This document shows positions 8,013 to 15,481 of a stretch of DNA of 64,000 bases, one piece after another. The position numbers and the translations under genes were made by a program. Origin of the DNA: Halosolutus amylolyticus. GTDB lineage: Archaea; Halobacteriota; Halobacteria; Halobacteriales; Natrialbaceae. Each line of letters starts with the position of its first letter. The first letter of the stretch is position 1. The stretch covers positions 890,059 through 954,058 of the forward strand of contig NZ_JALIQP010000001.1 of the NCBI RefSeq assembly GCF_023566055.1, written 5' to 3'. The notes beneath the pieces are model-generated. The model saw only the letters and a list, made by a program, of their open reading frames with translations, was not told the DNA's origin and ran no database searches.

Positions 8013-8963
8013 TCAGTCGACGGTCGGTACCGGCGTCTTCGACAGGACGTCCTCGACGACGGTCTCCTTCTCGACGTCGTCGACCCTGGCGTCCGCCGTC
8101 AGGACGAGGCGGTGGGCGAGCACGGGGCGGGCGACGGCTTTCACCGTATCGGGCGTCGCGTACTCGCGGCCCTCGACGACCGCCCGAGCGCGCGTCGCCT
8201 CGAACAGCCGCTGGGAGCCACGGGGCGAGACGCCGACCGCGACGCGGTGGTCCGATCGCGTCCCGCGCGTGAGTTCGAGCATGTAGTCGATCAGGTCGTC
8301 GTGGACCCGCACCGTCTCCGGGACCCGCTGGAGCGTCTCGACCCGATCGGGCGTGAGCACCCGCTCGACGGACGGGCTCCGTTGCTCGCGGTTCGCGCGA
8401 CGTCTCAGCAGCGACGCTTCGCCCTCGAAACTCGGGTAGCCGATGCTGGTCTTCGCCACGAATCGATCGACCTGCGCCTCCGGGAGCGGGAACGTCCCCT
8501 CGTGTTCGATCGGGTTCTGCGTCGCGATGACGAAGAAGGGATCGGGCAGCGATCGGGTCTCGCCGCCGACGGTCACCTGTCGTTCCTCCATCGCCTCCAG
8601 CAGTGCGCTCTGGGTCTTCGGCGGCGCGCGGTTGATCTCGTCGGCGAGGACGACGTTGCTGAAGATCGGCCCCTCCCGGAACTCGAACTCCCGGCGCTGC
8701 TCGTTGAAGACGTGCGACCCGGTCACGTCCGCGGGGAGCAGGTCCGGCGTGAACTGGATCCGCGAGAACGAGAGCCCCAGGGCCGTCGCCACGCTGCGGG
8801 CGGTGAGGGTCTTCCCCGTCCCCGGCACGTCCTCGAGCAAGACGTGGCCGCGTGCGAGCAGTCCCAGTAGCGTGGTTTCGAGGAACTCGCGATCGCTGAC
8901 GACGGTTTCCGCGATCGCGTCGACGACCCCCGCGCACGCCTCGGCGGCCTCGTCGATGTCCAT
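8013..8963 (-). CDS. MoxR-type AAA+ ATPase
   Basis: A 316-residue AAA+ ATPase of the MoxR/RavA group, chaperone-like proteins that act on vWA/DUF58 partners. It has Walker A EDVPGTGKT (44-52), Walker B with VVLADEINRAPP, sensor 1 in FFVIATQNPIEHEG, and the C-terminal lid with SPRGSQRLFEATRARA. The start at 8963 opens MDIDEAAEACAGVV. It is convergent with the DUF58 operon rather than part of it, so the two halves of this system are transcribed towards each other. Substrate unknown. Confidence 0.92.
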   Translation of the reverse strand: MDIDEAAEACAGVVDAIAETVVSDREFLETTLLGLLARGHVLLEDVPGTGKTLTARSVATALGLSFSRIQFTPDLLPADVTGSHVFNEQRREFEFREGPIFSNVVLADEINRAPPKTQSALLEAMEERQVTVGGETRSLPDPFFVIATQNPIEHEGTFPLPEAQVDRFVAKTSIGYPSFEGEASLLRRRANREQRSPSVERVLTPDRVETLQRVPETVRVHDDLIDYMLELTRGTRSDHRVAVGVSPRGSQRLFEATRARAVVEGREYATPDTVKAVARPVLAHRLVLTADARVDDVEKETVVEDVLSKTPVPTVD

Positions 8964-9106
8964 GCCCCGTTTCTGTCGGCTGGCTATACAGAACTACCGG
9001 TCCTCGAGCCACGGGGCAATCGAACCGGTATCGCTCGAAAACAGTCGGTCCGTTTCCTATCGTTGTCAGACGTTCGGCAGACGCGCGTCAGTAGAGGACC
9101 ACCCGA

Positions 9107-9115
9107 TTTTATATA
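9107..9115 (+). promoter_or_regulatory. TATA box of the HalOD1 gene
   Basis: TTTTATATA, centred 27 bases before the ATG at 9138. This spacing is expected for a leaderless haloarchaeal transcript. Confidence 0.65.
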
Positions 9116-9137
9116 CGTGAGTCTGGCATCGGCGGGT

Positions 9138-9404
9138 ATGGATCGGGGGCAACCACTCAGTCTGACAGTCGTCGAACGGATCGCCGAACACGAGGGCGTC
9201 TCGCCCGAGGACCTCCAGCCGCCACTGCACTACGCCGTCGATACGGAGGCGCTCGACGCGCTCTTTCGATCGTCCACGGCCGAGGAGGTATCACCCACGG
9301 TCGAGTTCCCGTACCAGGGGTACACGGTCCGCGTCGAGGGCGACGGCGACGTCTCGATTCTCGAACCCGAACCCGCTACCCGCTCGGAGAAAGAAGCGGC
9401 GTGA
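9138..9404 (+). CDS. HalOD1 domain protein
   Basis: An 88-residue protein with the Halobacterial output domain 1 pattern. It has a helix with VVERIAEHEGVSPEDLQPP, then YAVDTEALDALFRSS, then two beta strands VEFPYQGYTVRVEG and DVSIL. These domains occur alone or at the end of haloarchaeal signalling proteins and are taken to be output modules; the molecular partner is unknown. ATG 9138 fits the TATA box 27 bases upstream. It stands alone and diverges from the moxR gene. Confidence 0.8.
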   Translation: MDRGQPLSLTVVERIAEHEGVSPEDLQPPLHYAVDTEALDALFRSSTAEEVSPTVEFPYQGYTVRVEGDGDVSILEPEPATRSEKEAA

Positions 9405-9608
9405 CCGTCACCGCGAAGCGAGGACTCTCACCCGATAGCGACGCCGAACGCGGTGTCGTCCCCGCTGGTCACGGCTCGCGCCGATCGGAGGTGGGCGATC
9501 GACGAGCGACCGTGACCGGGGTCCCGCGATCGGTTCCTGTTTCTCACTTTTGCACAGCCAACGTGTGTAGTGTGATGCCATTTGTCGCCTTGCGGAGTAC
9601 GGACGCGT

Positions 9609-9728
9609 ATGGAACACGTGATCTGCCCACACTGTGGGACGGAAAACACGAGTACTCTCCTCGAACCGGGTGTCGAAGTCGAACTCGAATGCACCGGATG
9701 TGCCCAGCGGTGGGTCGCCGAACTGTGA
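9609..9728 (+). CDS. 39-residue zinc-ribbon micro-protein
   Basis: A very short gene, too small for most gene finders. The product MEHVICPHCGTENTSTL... has CPHCG at residues 6-10 and CTGC near the C-terminus, a classic treble-clef or zinc-ribbon cysteine pair, and ends in WVAEL. The segment between the pairs is glutamate-rich. Many haloarchaea carry small CPxCG zinc-finger proteins of this kind, several with regulatory phenotypes; the target here is unknown. The cysteine spacing is strong evidence that it is coding. A block like the 2807/4345 repeat (CAGCCAACGTG) lies about 50 bases upstream. Confidence 0.65.
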   Translation: MEHVICPHCGTENTSTLLEPGVEVELECTGCAQRWVAEL

Positions 9729-9925
9729 GCGGCAGTCGGCGACGAACGGCGACACCGCGACTGGTTCGTCGAGGACGAGACGGTGTCTCGGCGCGGGTGC
9801 GACGCGGATTCCGCTCTCGATCGACGCGAGCGGCCGGTGCGACGCGGTCACCGAGACAGAGAGTCGGTGAAATCGGGATTTGAGTCTGGGGAAGGCCTTT
9901 CCCCTCGTCTTCCGGAAACGGTGGT

Positions 9926-10270
9926 ATGAACCGCCGATCGATCCTCGCCGGGGTCGCCTTCTCCAGCGTCGTCGCTGGCTGTACGGCCGACCAGTCCTCG
10001 ACGCCGACGTGCCACCTGATGCACGAGGTGGTCGGTGCGTCGGACGACTACGGCGACCCGATCGAGACGTACCGGTACGAGACCCTGAGCGACGATGCAC
10101 GGCAGGCGTTCGATCGGGCCCTCGCCGACGGGAGCTACGCGACCACGGACCAGCACCTGGATCCCCCGGAGTTCCGGTACTGGGATACGTCGACCGTCTA
10201 CGCCGTCCACTTCCGGTCCGAGACTCACGTCCTGCTGACGTACACGGGAGCGGGCTGTGACGATGAATAA
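9926..10270 (+). CDS. Small secreted lipoprotein of unknown function
   Basis: A 114-residue protein. The N-terminus MNRRSILAGVAFSSVVAGC has a twin-arginine pair (3-4), a hydrophobic core and a lipobox VAGC with Cys19, so it is probably exported by Tat and lipid-anchored outside the cell. The mature part is acidic and has cysteines at CHLMHE and near the C-terminus (GAGCDDE), perhaps a disulfide. No family is recognised. The ~200 bases before it (9729-9925) hold nothing else I can support. Confidence 0.7.
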   Translation: MNRRSILAGVAFSSVVAGCTADQSSTPTCHLMHEVVGASDDYGDPIETYRYETLSDDARQAFDRALADGSYATTDQHLDPPEFRYWDTSTVYAVHFRSETHVLLTYTGAGCDDE

Positions 10271-10342
10271 CGCCTGCGCCCACGGCGAGACTCTCGTGGG
10301 AGTCACCCGGCCATCAGACTCAGGTACAGTCGGCGTGCAATA

Positions 10343-10350
10343 CTTATCTA
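10343..10350 (+). promoter_or_regulatory. TATA box before the gene at 10372
   Basis: CTTATCTA, centred about 26 bases before the ATG at 10372. This suggests a leaderless transcript. Confidence 0.5.
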
Positions 10351-10371
10351 CGCCCTCGCTGAGAGCAGTAC

Positions 10372-11187
10372 ATGAGTGAACAGCAGGACCGATTCAACGG
10401 TGATACGAGGGTTCTGCACCGGCAGGCGGTCAGGACCCCGCTCCCGGACGCGGACGCCGAGCGACTGTTTCACCGGAATATGATGGCCGTCGCGGACGCT
10501 CGCGAGCGGAAAGCCGACCTGCTCGCCGACCCCGACGTCCCGCTGCTGGCGGCCTACGAAGCCGAACTCGATCGCATCGCGTCGACGTTCGAGCGGCGAC
10601 TCCAGCGAATCGCAGGCGACGACTACGAGACGGCCGCGATCGCCTACCACCGCGGCGAGCGCGACGATCGGATCGGGGCGCTCGCCGCCTACTACGTCGA
10701 GGGGCTCTGGCGGGTCCAGCAACGCACCACCGTCACGGACATGCTGTACTCCCCGCTCATCCTGCGCTATCCAGACAGTTTCACCGTGAACATCCGGTTT
10801 GCCAGCGCGTACGCGACGCCCGAGTCGGTGCTCTACGAGTCGCCCGAGCACTCGACCGACGACCTGGACGACGACCACGCCGAGACGTACTACCGGGAGA
10901 GCCACTACTCCCAGCAGCAGGCCGCAGAGTACATCCGCGAGACGGCCGCCATCATCCGCGAGGAGTTTCCTCACCCCGACGAGTCCTCGTTCGACGATCG
11001 CAAGTACGGGGGCATCGTCGCGGCAGGTGGCCGGCGCGGGTCGGTCTTCTCGGACATGCTGACCGACGTGGAACCGGATCCCGATCGGTTCTCGGAACCG
11101 ATCAGTGAGACGACCCTCGTCGACGAGGGGCCAGAGGCGAAACGGACGGAAAATGAACTGTTCCCGCACAGCGACGTGGTTCACTGA
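10372..11187 (+). CDS. Conserved-looking protein of unknown function
   Basis: A 271-residue acidic, largely helical cytoplasmic protein. Visible features are a long helical region with repeated Arg/Glu/Asp (VADARERKADLLADPDV, YEAELDRIASTFERRLQR), a segment YHRGERDDRIGALAAYYVEG, and a C-terminal part rich in Tyr/His (YYRESHYSQQQAAEYIRE). There are no membrane segments, signal peptide or known catalytic motif. It lies just left of the AT-rich accessory patch and has core-like base composition. I do not recognise it. Confidence 0.7.
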   Translation: MSEQQDRFNGDTRVLHRQAVRTPLPDADAERLFHRNMMAVADARERKADLLADPDVPLLAAYEAELDRIASTFERRLQRIAGDDYETAAIAYHRGERDDRIGALAAYYVEGLWRVQQRTTVTDMLYSPLILRYPDSFTVNIRFASAYATPESVLYESPEHSTDDLDDDHAETYYRESHYSQQQAAEYIRETAAIIREEFPHPDESSFDDRKYGGIVAAGGRRGSVFSDMLTDVEPDPDRFSEPISETTLVDEGPEAKRTENELFPHSDVVH

Positions 11188-11272
11188 CGAGGACGTGACC
11201 ACGAGTCCCGTTTCAGCTGGTGGATTCGTAACCGATCGGCGACGCACTCGAACCCGATCGCGCGGAAAGGGG

Positions 11273-11289
11273 TCGCCCGGATTTGAACC
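11273..11289. repeat. 17-bp copy of the tRNA-Pro T-arm (possible old att site)
   Basis: TCGCCCGGATTTGAACC is identical to 13916-13932 in the tRNA-Pro gene, in the same orientation. No tRNA can be folded around it, so it is best read as a scar of integration into a tRNA gene. T-arms are conserved among tRNAs, so another tRNA could be the source. Confidence 0.5.
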
Positions 11290-11383
11290 ACGCCCGAGAA
11301 CCTGCGCTTCGCGCAGAACACCGGTCGACTTCGAATCCGCGCTCGTCCGATTGCTGCCGCTCGCGAATTTGCTCGCGGCAGTA

Positions 11384-11399
11384 GTATGGGATCGCCCGG
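11384..11399. repeat. 16-bp copy of the tRNA-Pro 3' end and flank (possible att site)
   Basis: GTATGGGATCGCCCGG is identical to 13908-13923, which spans the tRNA-Pro acceptor 3' strand plus three bases beyond the gene. It is a direct repeat 2.5 kb away from the tRNA and abuts the point where the integrase homology stops. Because it includes non-tRNA flank, it is a better att candidate than the 11273 copy. Confidence 0.55.
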
Positions 11400-11765
11400 G
11401 AGCGAAAGCGCGCGGTCGGTCTCGAGTTTGGTTTCGCGGGATTTCTCGTCGGCAGGGCCGTCGGGGATGTTCACCCGGTCGGCGAGCCCGTCGTCGACGG
11501 CCTCGATCCGCTCGAGGTACTCGACGAACGACTCCAGGGTCTCCATTTCGTTGTGGAGCGTCGTCGCCGCAACGCCGTCGCCGGAGCGAGCACTCTCGTA
11601 CTGGTTGAGCGCCCAGCCGGTGAGTTCCGAAACCGTCTCGATCTCGTTTTCCTCGCACCACTCGACGAACAGCTTCAGCCGGTAGTGGTAGGTCGACGCT
11701 GTTTCTTCGGTGATCTCCGTGCGCCGCCCATCGAGATACCGGTGCCACGCGTCGCGTGGCGTCAT
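11400..11765 (-). pseudogene. Tyrosine recombinase, N-terminal fragment
   Basis: Starting at 11765 (MTPRDAWHRYLDGRRTEITE) this reads as the SAM-like DNA-binding domain of a phage-type integrase: TYHYRLKLFVEWCEEN, LNQYESARS, TLHNEMETLESFVEYLE. The conserved frame ends at about residue 120 (KLETDRAL), where the sequence runs into the tRNA-Pro-like repeat. The catalytic domain with the Arg...His-x-x-Arg...Tyr residues is missing, so it cannot recombine DNA. Fragments of integrase beside a tRNA end are the usual residue of an element that inserted at that tRNA. The fragment lies downstream of the two pilin genes, in the same direction. Confidence 0.7.
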
Positions 11766-11865
11766 CTCACAGGTGGCAGGAGGCACCGATGTCGAGCGGG
11801 ACGATACCGATGACTGGGGTACCAGTACGATCCGACCGGGAAAATAGGAGCTGGAATAGAGGGTT

Positions 11866-12369
11866 TTATCGACAGTCCCAGTCTTCGCTAGCAACAGTGG
11901 TCCACGAATCGTCTTCGGACATCGAAGCAACAACGGTTATCGTGCCCGTTTCGTCGGTCTGTTCGACTCCGTAATCGTCCGTGCTGTCAAAGCTACCAGC
12001 AGTAGTGTCTACACATTCCAGAGAGAAGGTATCTCCAGCCTGGTCTAAGGTCGCATAGTTCCCTTCCGACACTTCGTCAGTGGTGCCACTGCCGTCATCA
12101 CCCACGTAGTAATCGCCACGAATTTGCCATTCATTGGCATTACCTTCGGACGTCAGCTCGATACTCATTTCTTGTGAGCTATTATCCCACGTCATTGACG
12201 CACCGGATTGGGCTTCCTGATCGACACTGTCACCGAGATCGAGCACGAATGCGGCGATCACGGCTGCCAGAATCACAGTTATAGCAACCATCAGTATAAC
12301 GCCGATAACTGGTGAAACCGCTCGCTCGTCCTCATCACCCACAAGCCTCTTTCCAATTTTTTCGAACAT
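11866..12369 (-). CDS. Archaeal type IV pilin
   Basis: A 167-residue pilin precursor. It has a short basic leader (MFEKIGKRLVGDEDERA) followed by the conserved haloarchaeal H-domain AVSPVIGVILMVAITVIL..., processed by prepilin peptidase (PibD) before the hydrophobic stretch. The mature C-terminal part is Ser/Thr/Asp-rich and carries two cysteines near the end. It would assemble into surface pili. It starts 3 bases after the stop of the pilin gene at 12373, so the two form one unit. Sampled GC is about 43%, far below the chromosome. It lies in a patch bordered by an integrase remnant and tRNA-Pro, which suggests acquired or variable pilin genes. Confidence 0.88.
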   Translation of the reverse strand: MFEKIGKRLVGDEDERAVSPVIGVILMVAITVILAAVIAAFVLDLGDSVDQEAQSGASMTWDNSSQEMSIELTSEGNANEWQIRGDYYVGDDGSGTTDEVSEGNYATLDQAGDTFSLECVDTTAGSFDSTDDYGVEQTDETGTITVVASMSEDDSWTTVASEDWDCR

Positions 12370-12372
12370 CGT

Positions 12373-12822
12373 TTATGTGTTTGAACAGTCGTAGTCTTCG
12401 CTCGTAACAGTAGTCTGGGTTTCAGTGTCTGAGATTTCGGCGACAACGGTGACAGTTCCACTACCGGATAATCCATTGCCTCCGCAATCCAGACTCATCG
12501 TATCCCCAGCACCATCGAGTTCACCTTCTTCTCCTGAGACAGGGGATTCATCTTCGAGATCTCCACGAACGTAGAAATTGTCAGCATTCCCTTCGGAGGT
12601 TAGCTCAATCGACAACTCACCATCAGAGGGGCTGGTGTCCCAAGTCATACTCGCGCCGGCTTGTGCTTCCTGATTTACACTGTCGCCGAGGTCAAGCACG
12701 AACGCCGCGATCACGGCCGCGAGAATCACGGTGATGGCGACCATGAGAATCACTCCGATGACTGGCGATACTGCACGTTCCTCGTCGTTTCCGACGAGCT
12801 TCTTTCCGATGTTTTCTAACAT
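12373..12822 (-). CDS. Archaeal type IV pilin
   Basis: A 149-residue pilin precursor closely related to the one just downstream: leader MLENIGKKLVGNDEERA, then AVSPVIGVILMVAITVIL and the same FVLDLGDSVNQEAQAGAS segment. The C-terminal halves differ (SPSDGELSIELTSEGNADNF), but both end with a short motif EDYDC/EDWDC, so this is a tandem duplication with diverged surface parts. I chose ATG 12822 because the basic leader is the expected length. GTGAGGA upstream may be a ribosome site. A TATA-like TTATGCC lies about 41 bases before the start on the minus strand, which allows a short leader. Confidence 0.88.
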   Translation of the reverse strand: MLENIGKKLVGNDEERAVSPVIGVILMVAITVILAAVIAAFVLDLGDSVNQEAQAGASMTWDTSPSDGELSIELTSEGNADNFYVRGDLEDESPVSGEEGELDGAGDTMSLDCGGNGLSGSGTVTVVAEISDTETQTTVTSEDYDCSNT

Positions 12823-13289
12823 TGTTTTCCTCACAGCACCCACGTGGACGGTGAGAAGGCTTATGCCGGGGTATCTGGTACCCCGACGTGCGCCTGGGGA
12901 TTGGGGGTACACACACCAACCCAGCGCCCACCTTCCTGCCGTCTCCGATTTCGGTGCTGATAGTGACCAGTCGGCCAGGGATACATATACTTAGGGGATC
13001 GTGAGTTTCTCATAGGCTGATAACGATTTCAGACCTGATAATCAGCAGGGCGCAGAACGTATACAGCGGCCACTTGAAGCAGTGCCGTCTGGCGATTTCG
13101 TTCAGCCAAAACCGGGGCAATAACGATTATGGCCACAGAATCGGACGGACACGTGCGGGAGATGGGGTCTCGCTCGGCGACGATCGTCGACCCGCGCGCA
13201 CGTTCGACGGAGGCTACTACACCGACACCTGGGAAATGGGAGCGCAGTATCGACGCGCGATCGTGGCCAGCGCGCGCAACGATTGTGAC
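12823..13289. other. 467-base region upstream of the pilins without a supported gene
   Basis: It holds the pilin promoter area (TATA-like element near 12863), AT-rich sequence around 12960-13020, and no open frame I can support. A possible short gene starting ATGGCCACAG at 13129 has no recognisable protein pattern. Confidence 0.4.
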
Positions 13290-13820
13290 TCAGGCGAGTC
13301 GATCTCGTTCGATCCCGAGCGCCCACGCCGCGTCGGCGGAGATCGTGACCGATCGATCGCCGACCGTGACCGGCGCACCGGCGGCGTCTTCGAGCAACGC
13401 CGCCAGTGACTCCCGATAGGACTGTGGGCGGTCCTCGATAATCTGTACTTGTGCGCTCTCTCGATCGCCGTACCCACGGTTTGCGATGTAGGAATGGGCG
13501 AACATCTCGCGGACGTCTTCCGGTGCGCCGTCCAGGTACCAGGGGAGCGTGATGTCGTCGAGTTCCGACTTCTTGCCGATCGGCGCGCCCAAGACACTTG
13601 CTCGTCGGTTGCGTGATGGGCTGGATGGGCTATGGACGTCCGAGTCTCGACGTCGTACAGCCGACTCGCCGGCACGAACAGCCCGTCACGCATCGGCCTC
13701 ACCTCACAGCGGTGGGCCTGATCGCGATCGTCGCCGAAGACCCGGCGGAATCGATCGGTGACGTGGGCCCCGCAGTGGAGGCACGTCCTGACGGTAGAGC
13801 CCGGTTGGAACTCTACCGAC
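13290..13820 (-). pseudogene. Frameshifted small zinc-finger-type gene
   Basis: From 13820 one frame reads MSVEFQPGSTVRTCLHCGAH, then VTDRFRRVFGDDRDQAHRC, a haloarchaeal small zinc-binding pattern resembling DUF7563, and continues sensibly to about 13600 (LYDVETRTSIAHPAHH). The sense then moves to another frame, which runs GAPIGKKSELDDITLPWYL to the stop at 13290 (ALGIERDRLA). One frameshift near 13590-13600 joins them. Either two short genes abut here or one gene is broken. It lies in the accessory patch, where decay is likely. Function unknown. Confidence 0.4.
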
Positions 13821-13910
13821 ATCACGAACACCCCCGGAGAGCGACCGCTGGTCGGTGTGAGAACGGCGGACGCAAAACGGCAAAATCGGCCGCTTTACGT
13901 ATGTACCGTA

Positions 13911-13983
13911 TGGGATCGCCCGGATTTGAACCGGGGTCACGGGCACCCAAGGCCCGAAGTATACCAGGCTAACCCACGATCCC
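13911..13983 (-). tRNA. tRNA-Pro (UGG)
   Basis: Reads on the minus strand with a 7-bp acceptor stem GGGATCG / CGATCCC, discriminator A at 13911, an anticodon stem CGGGC/GCCCG around the loop CTTGGGT (anticodon UGG), and a T-arm CCCCGGTTCAAATCCGGG. No intron. Its 3' end faces the integrase remnant, and two partial copies of its 3' half occur at 11273 and 11384, so it looks like the attachment site for that element. Confidence 0.95.
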
Positions 13984-14076
13984 GTACCCACCGTTTCGCC
14001 CGGACGCCATAAAGGGTTTCGTTACGCCGGAGCTACAGTGGGCAACCCTTTACCCGCCCAGACCGTACAGTCCAGT

Positions 14077-14334
14077 ATGGTTACCGGAATCGAAATCCTT
14101 CTGCTGGTTCTGGTCCTCGCGTTCGTGCTCGGGGCCTCGACCATCATCGAGACCGTCCGCCCCTTCATCGTCAACGCGGTCGTCGGCCTGCTGGTGCTGT
14201 TTCTCGCACAGGTGGTCTTCGGCCTCTCGGTCGCCGTCACCCCGATCGCGCTCGTGATCGTCGCGATCGGTGGCGTCCCCGGCTCGGTGCTGGTGATCCT
14301 CCTGTCGCTGTTCGGGATCGCGTTCGTCCCCTGA
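14077..14334 (+). CDS. BofA-like small membrane protein
   Basis: An 85-residue protein of three hydrophobic helices with the pattern of the pro-sigmaK processing inhibitor BofA family: FIVNAVVGLLVLFLAQ in the centre and ITPIALVIVAIGGVPGSVL-type sequence at the end (here VTPIALVIVAIGGVPGSVL). Archaea have no sigma-K, so only the fold is shared and its role is unknown. I chose ATG 14077 because a TATA-like CCTTTACC lies about 26 bases before it. A stop-anchored repeat starts at its TGA (14332). Confidence 0.8.
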   Translation: MVTGIEILLLVLVLAFVLGASTIIETVRPFIVNAVVGLLVLFLAQVVFGLSVAVTPIALVIVAIGGVPGSVLVILLSLFGIAFVP

Positions 14335-14416
14335 GACGGTCTGCTGTACCGATGTGCCGGTGCAACCGCAAGGCGGTCGCGGTCGCACTGGAACTGACGT
14401 ACAGTAGTCCGTACGA
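14332..14416 (+). repeat. Stop-codon-anchored hairpin repeat, copy B
   Basis: Begins at the TGA of the BofA-like gene with TGAGACGGTCTGCTGTACC. The hairpin GCAACCGC / GCGGTCGC has the loop AAGGCGGTC, then GGAACTGACGTACAGTAGTC and CGTAC/GTACG. It is about 80% identical by eye to copy A over its whole length, and the match starts exactly at the stop codon. Confidence 0.7.
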
Positions 14417-14504
14417 CGCGATCGATCGGCCGGGGACCGCGATCGCCGGCGGCGTCCCCGCGCGACGACGTACTGTTAAGACGATCGAGTGCAGTGTCGG
14501 TGAT

Positions 14505-15479
14505 ATGAACGCCGACGGACAGGTCCCGCGGAACGAATCGCTGTCGCCGGCCGACTGGCCCACGGCGGCGGAACGACGCTACGCCGAGTTACAGATCGCG
14601 CTGGCGGACGAGTACGGCGTCGAGATCGAGTCGCGGGTCGTCGACACCGACGACGCCGGTCGCGTGCACTATCTCGAGGCCGGGGATCCCGCCGGCGAAC
14701 CGGTCCTGTTGCTTCACGGCAGTTCCACGTCCGGTGCGACGTGGCTGCCGATGGTGCCCGCGCTCGCCGACGAGTATCGCCTCCTCCTCCCCGACAGGCC
14801 GGGCCGCGGGCTGTCCGCCGCGCCGAGCTATCGCGATCGGGAGCTCCGATCGTTCCTCGCGACGTACCTGGTCGACCTCCTCGACGACCTGGACGTGGAG
14901 CGACCGCACGTCGTCGGCAATTCGCTCGGCGGACTGCAGGCGTTCCTGCTCGCGCTCGATCACGACCGCGTCGATCGGCTCTGTCTCGTCGGGGGACCCG
15001 GCGGCGTGACCCGCGAGTTCCCCCTGAGCTTCCGACTGCTGACGGTCCGGGGGGTCAACCGCCTCCTCTTCTGGCTGGCGGGGCGCGGCGATCCGGTCGA
15101 GACCACGAGAGAGCGGATCGCGAACGGCATCGTCGGGGATCCGTCGGCGATCACGGAGACCGACTACGAACTCTGGGCGGCCAACGACGAGATTCCGGGG
15201 AACGCGACGAGCCAGCGCTCGTACTCCACGACGGCCGGGTCGTTCACCCGCATGCACCCGATCTTCGACATCAGCGACGAGATCGTCACCATCGATCGGC
15301 CGACGTGTTTCGTCTGGGGGAGTGCGGACGCGTTGTTCGCTCCCGAGATCGGCCGACCGATCGCCGAACGGATGGCCGACGCGTCGGTTCACGTCCTCGA
15401 CGGCCACGGCCACGTCCCGTTCCTGGAACCCGGTGACGAGACCGGGACGATCGTTCGGGCGTTCCTCGACGGCGAGTAA
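14505..15479 (+). CDS. Alpha/beta hydrolase
   Basis: A 324-residue alpha/beta-fold hydrolase. The oxyanion region is LLLHGSSTSGATW, the nucleophile elbow GNSLGG, the acid near GSADALFAPE and the catalytic His in GHGHVPFLEPGD, so the triad is complete. A cap region with MHPIFDISDEIV lies between. The substrate (ester, epoxide or C-C bond) cannot be told. No signal peptide; cytoplasmic. ATG 14505 fits a TATA-like GTTAAG about 27 bases upstream. It is convergent with the next gene, with only 2 bases between the stops. Confidence 0.88.
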   Translation: MNADGQVPRNESLSPADWPTAAERRYAELQIALADEYGVEIESRVVDTDDAGRVHYLEAGDPAGEPVLLLHGSSTSGATWLPMVPALADEYRLLLPDRPGRGLSAAPSYRDRELRSFLATYLVDLLDDLDVERPHVVGNSLGGLQAFLLALDHDRVDRLCLVGGPGGVTREFPLSFRLLTVRGVNRLLFWLAGRGDPVETTRERIANGIVGDPSAITETDYELWAANDEIPGNATSQRSYSTTAGSFTRMHPIFDISDEIVTIDRPTCFVWGSADALFAPEIGRPIAERMADASVHVLDGHGHVPFLEPGDETGTIVRAFLDGE

Positions 15480-15481
15480 CC

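Noticed and set aside
9401-9883. A 160-codon open frame overlapping the micro-protein
   Set aside because: The product is Arg/Thr/Ser-rich without a pattern, whereas the other frame gives a clean zinc ribbon with its own start and stop.
11220-11345. A tRNA gene around the 11273 T-arm match
   Set aside because: Only the T-arm and 3' end resemble a tRNA; no acceptor partner, anticodon stem or D-arm can be folded around it.
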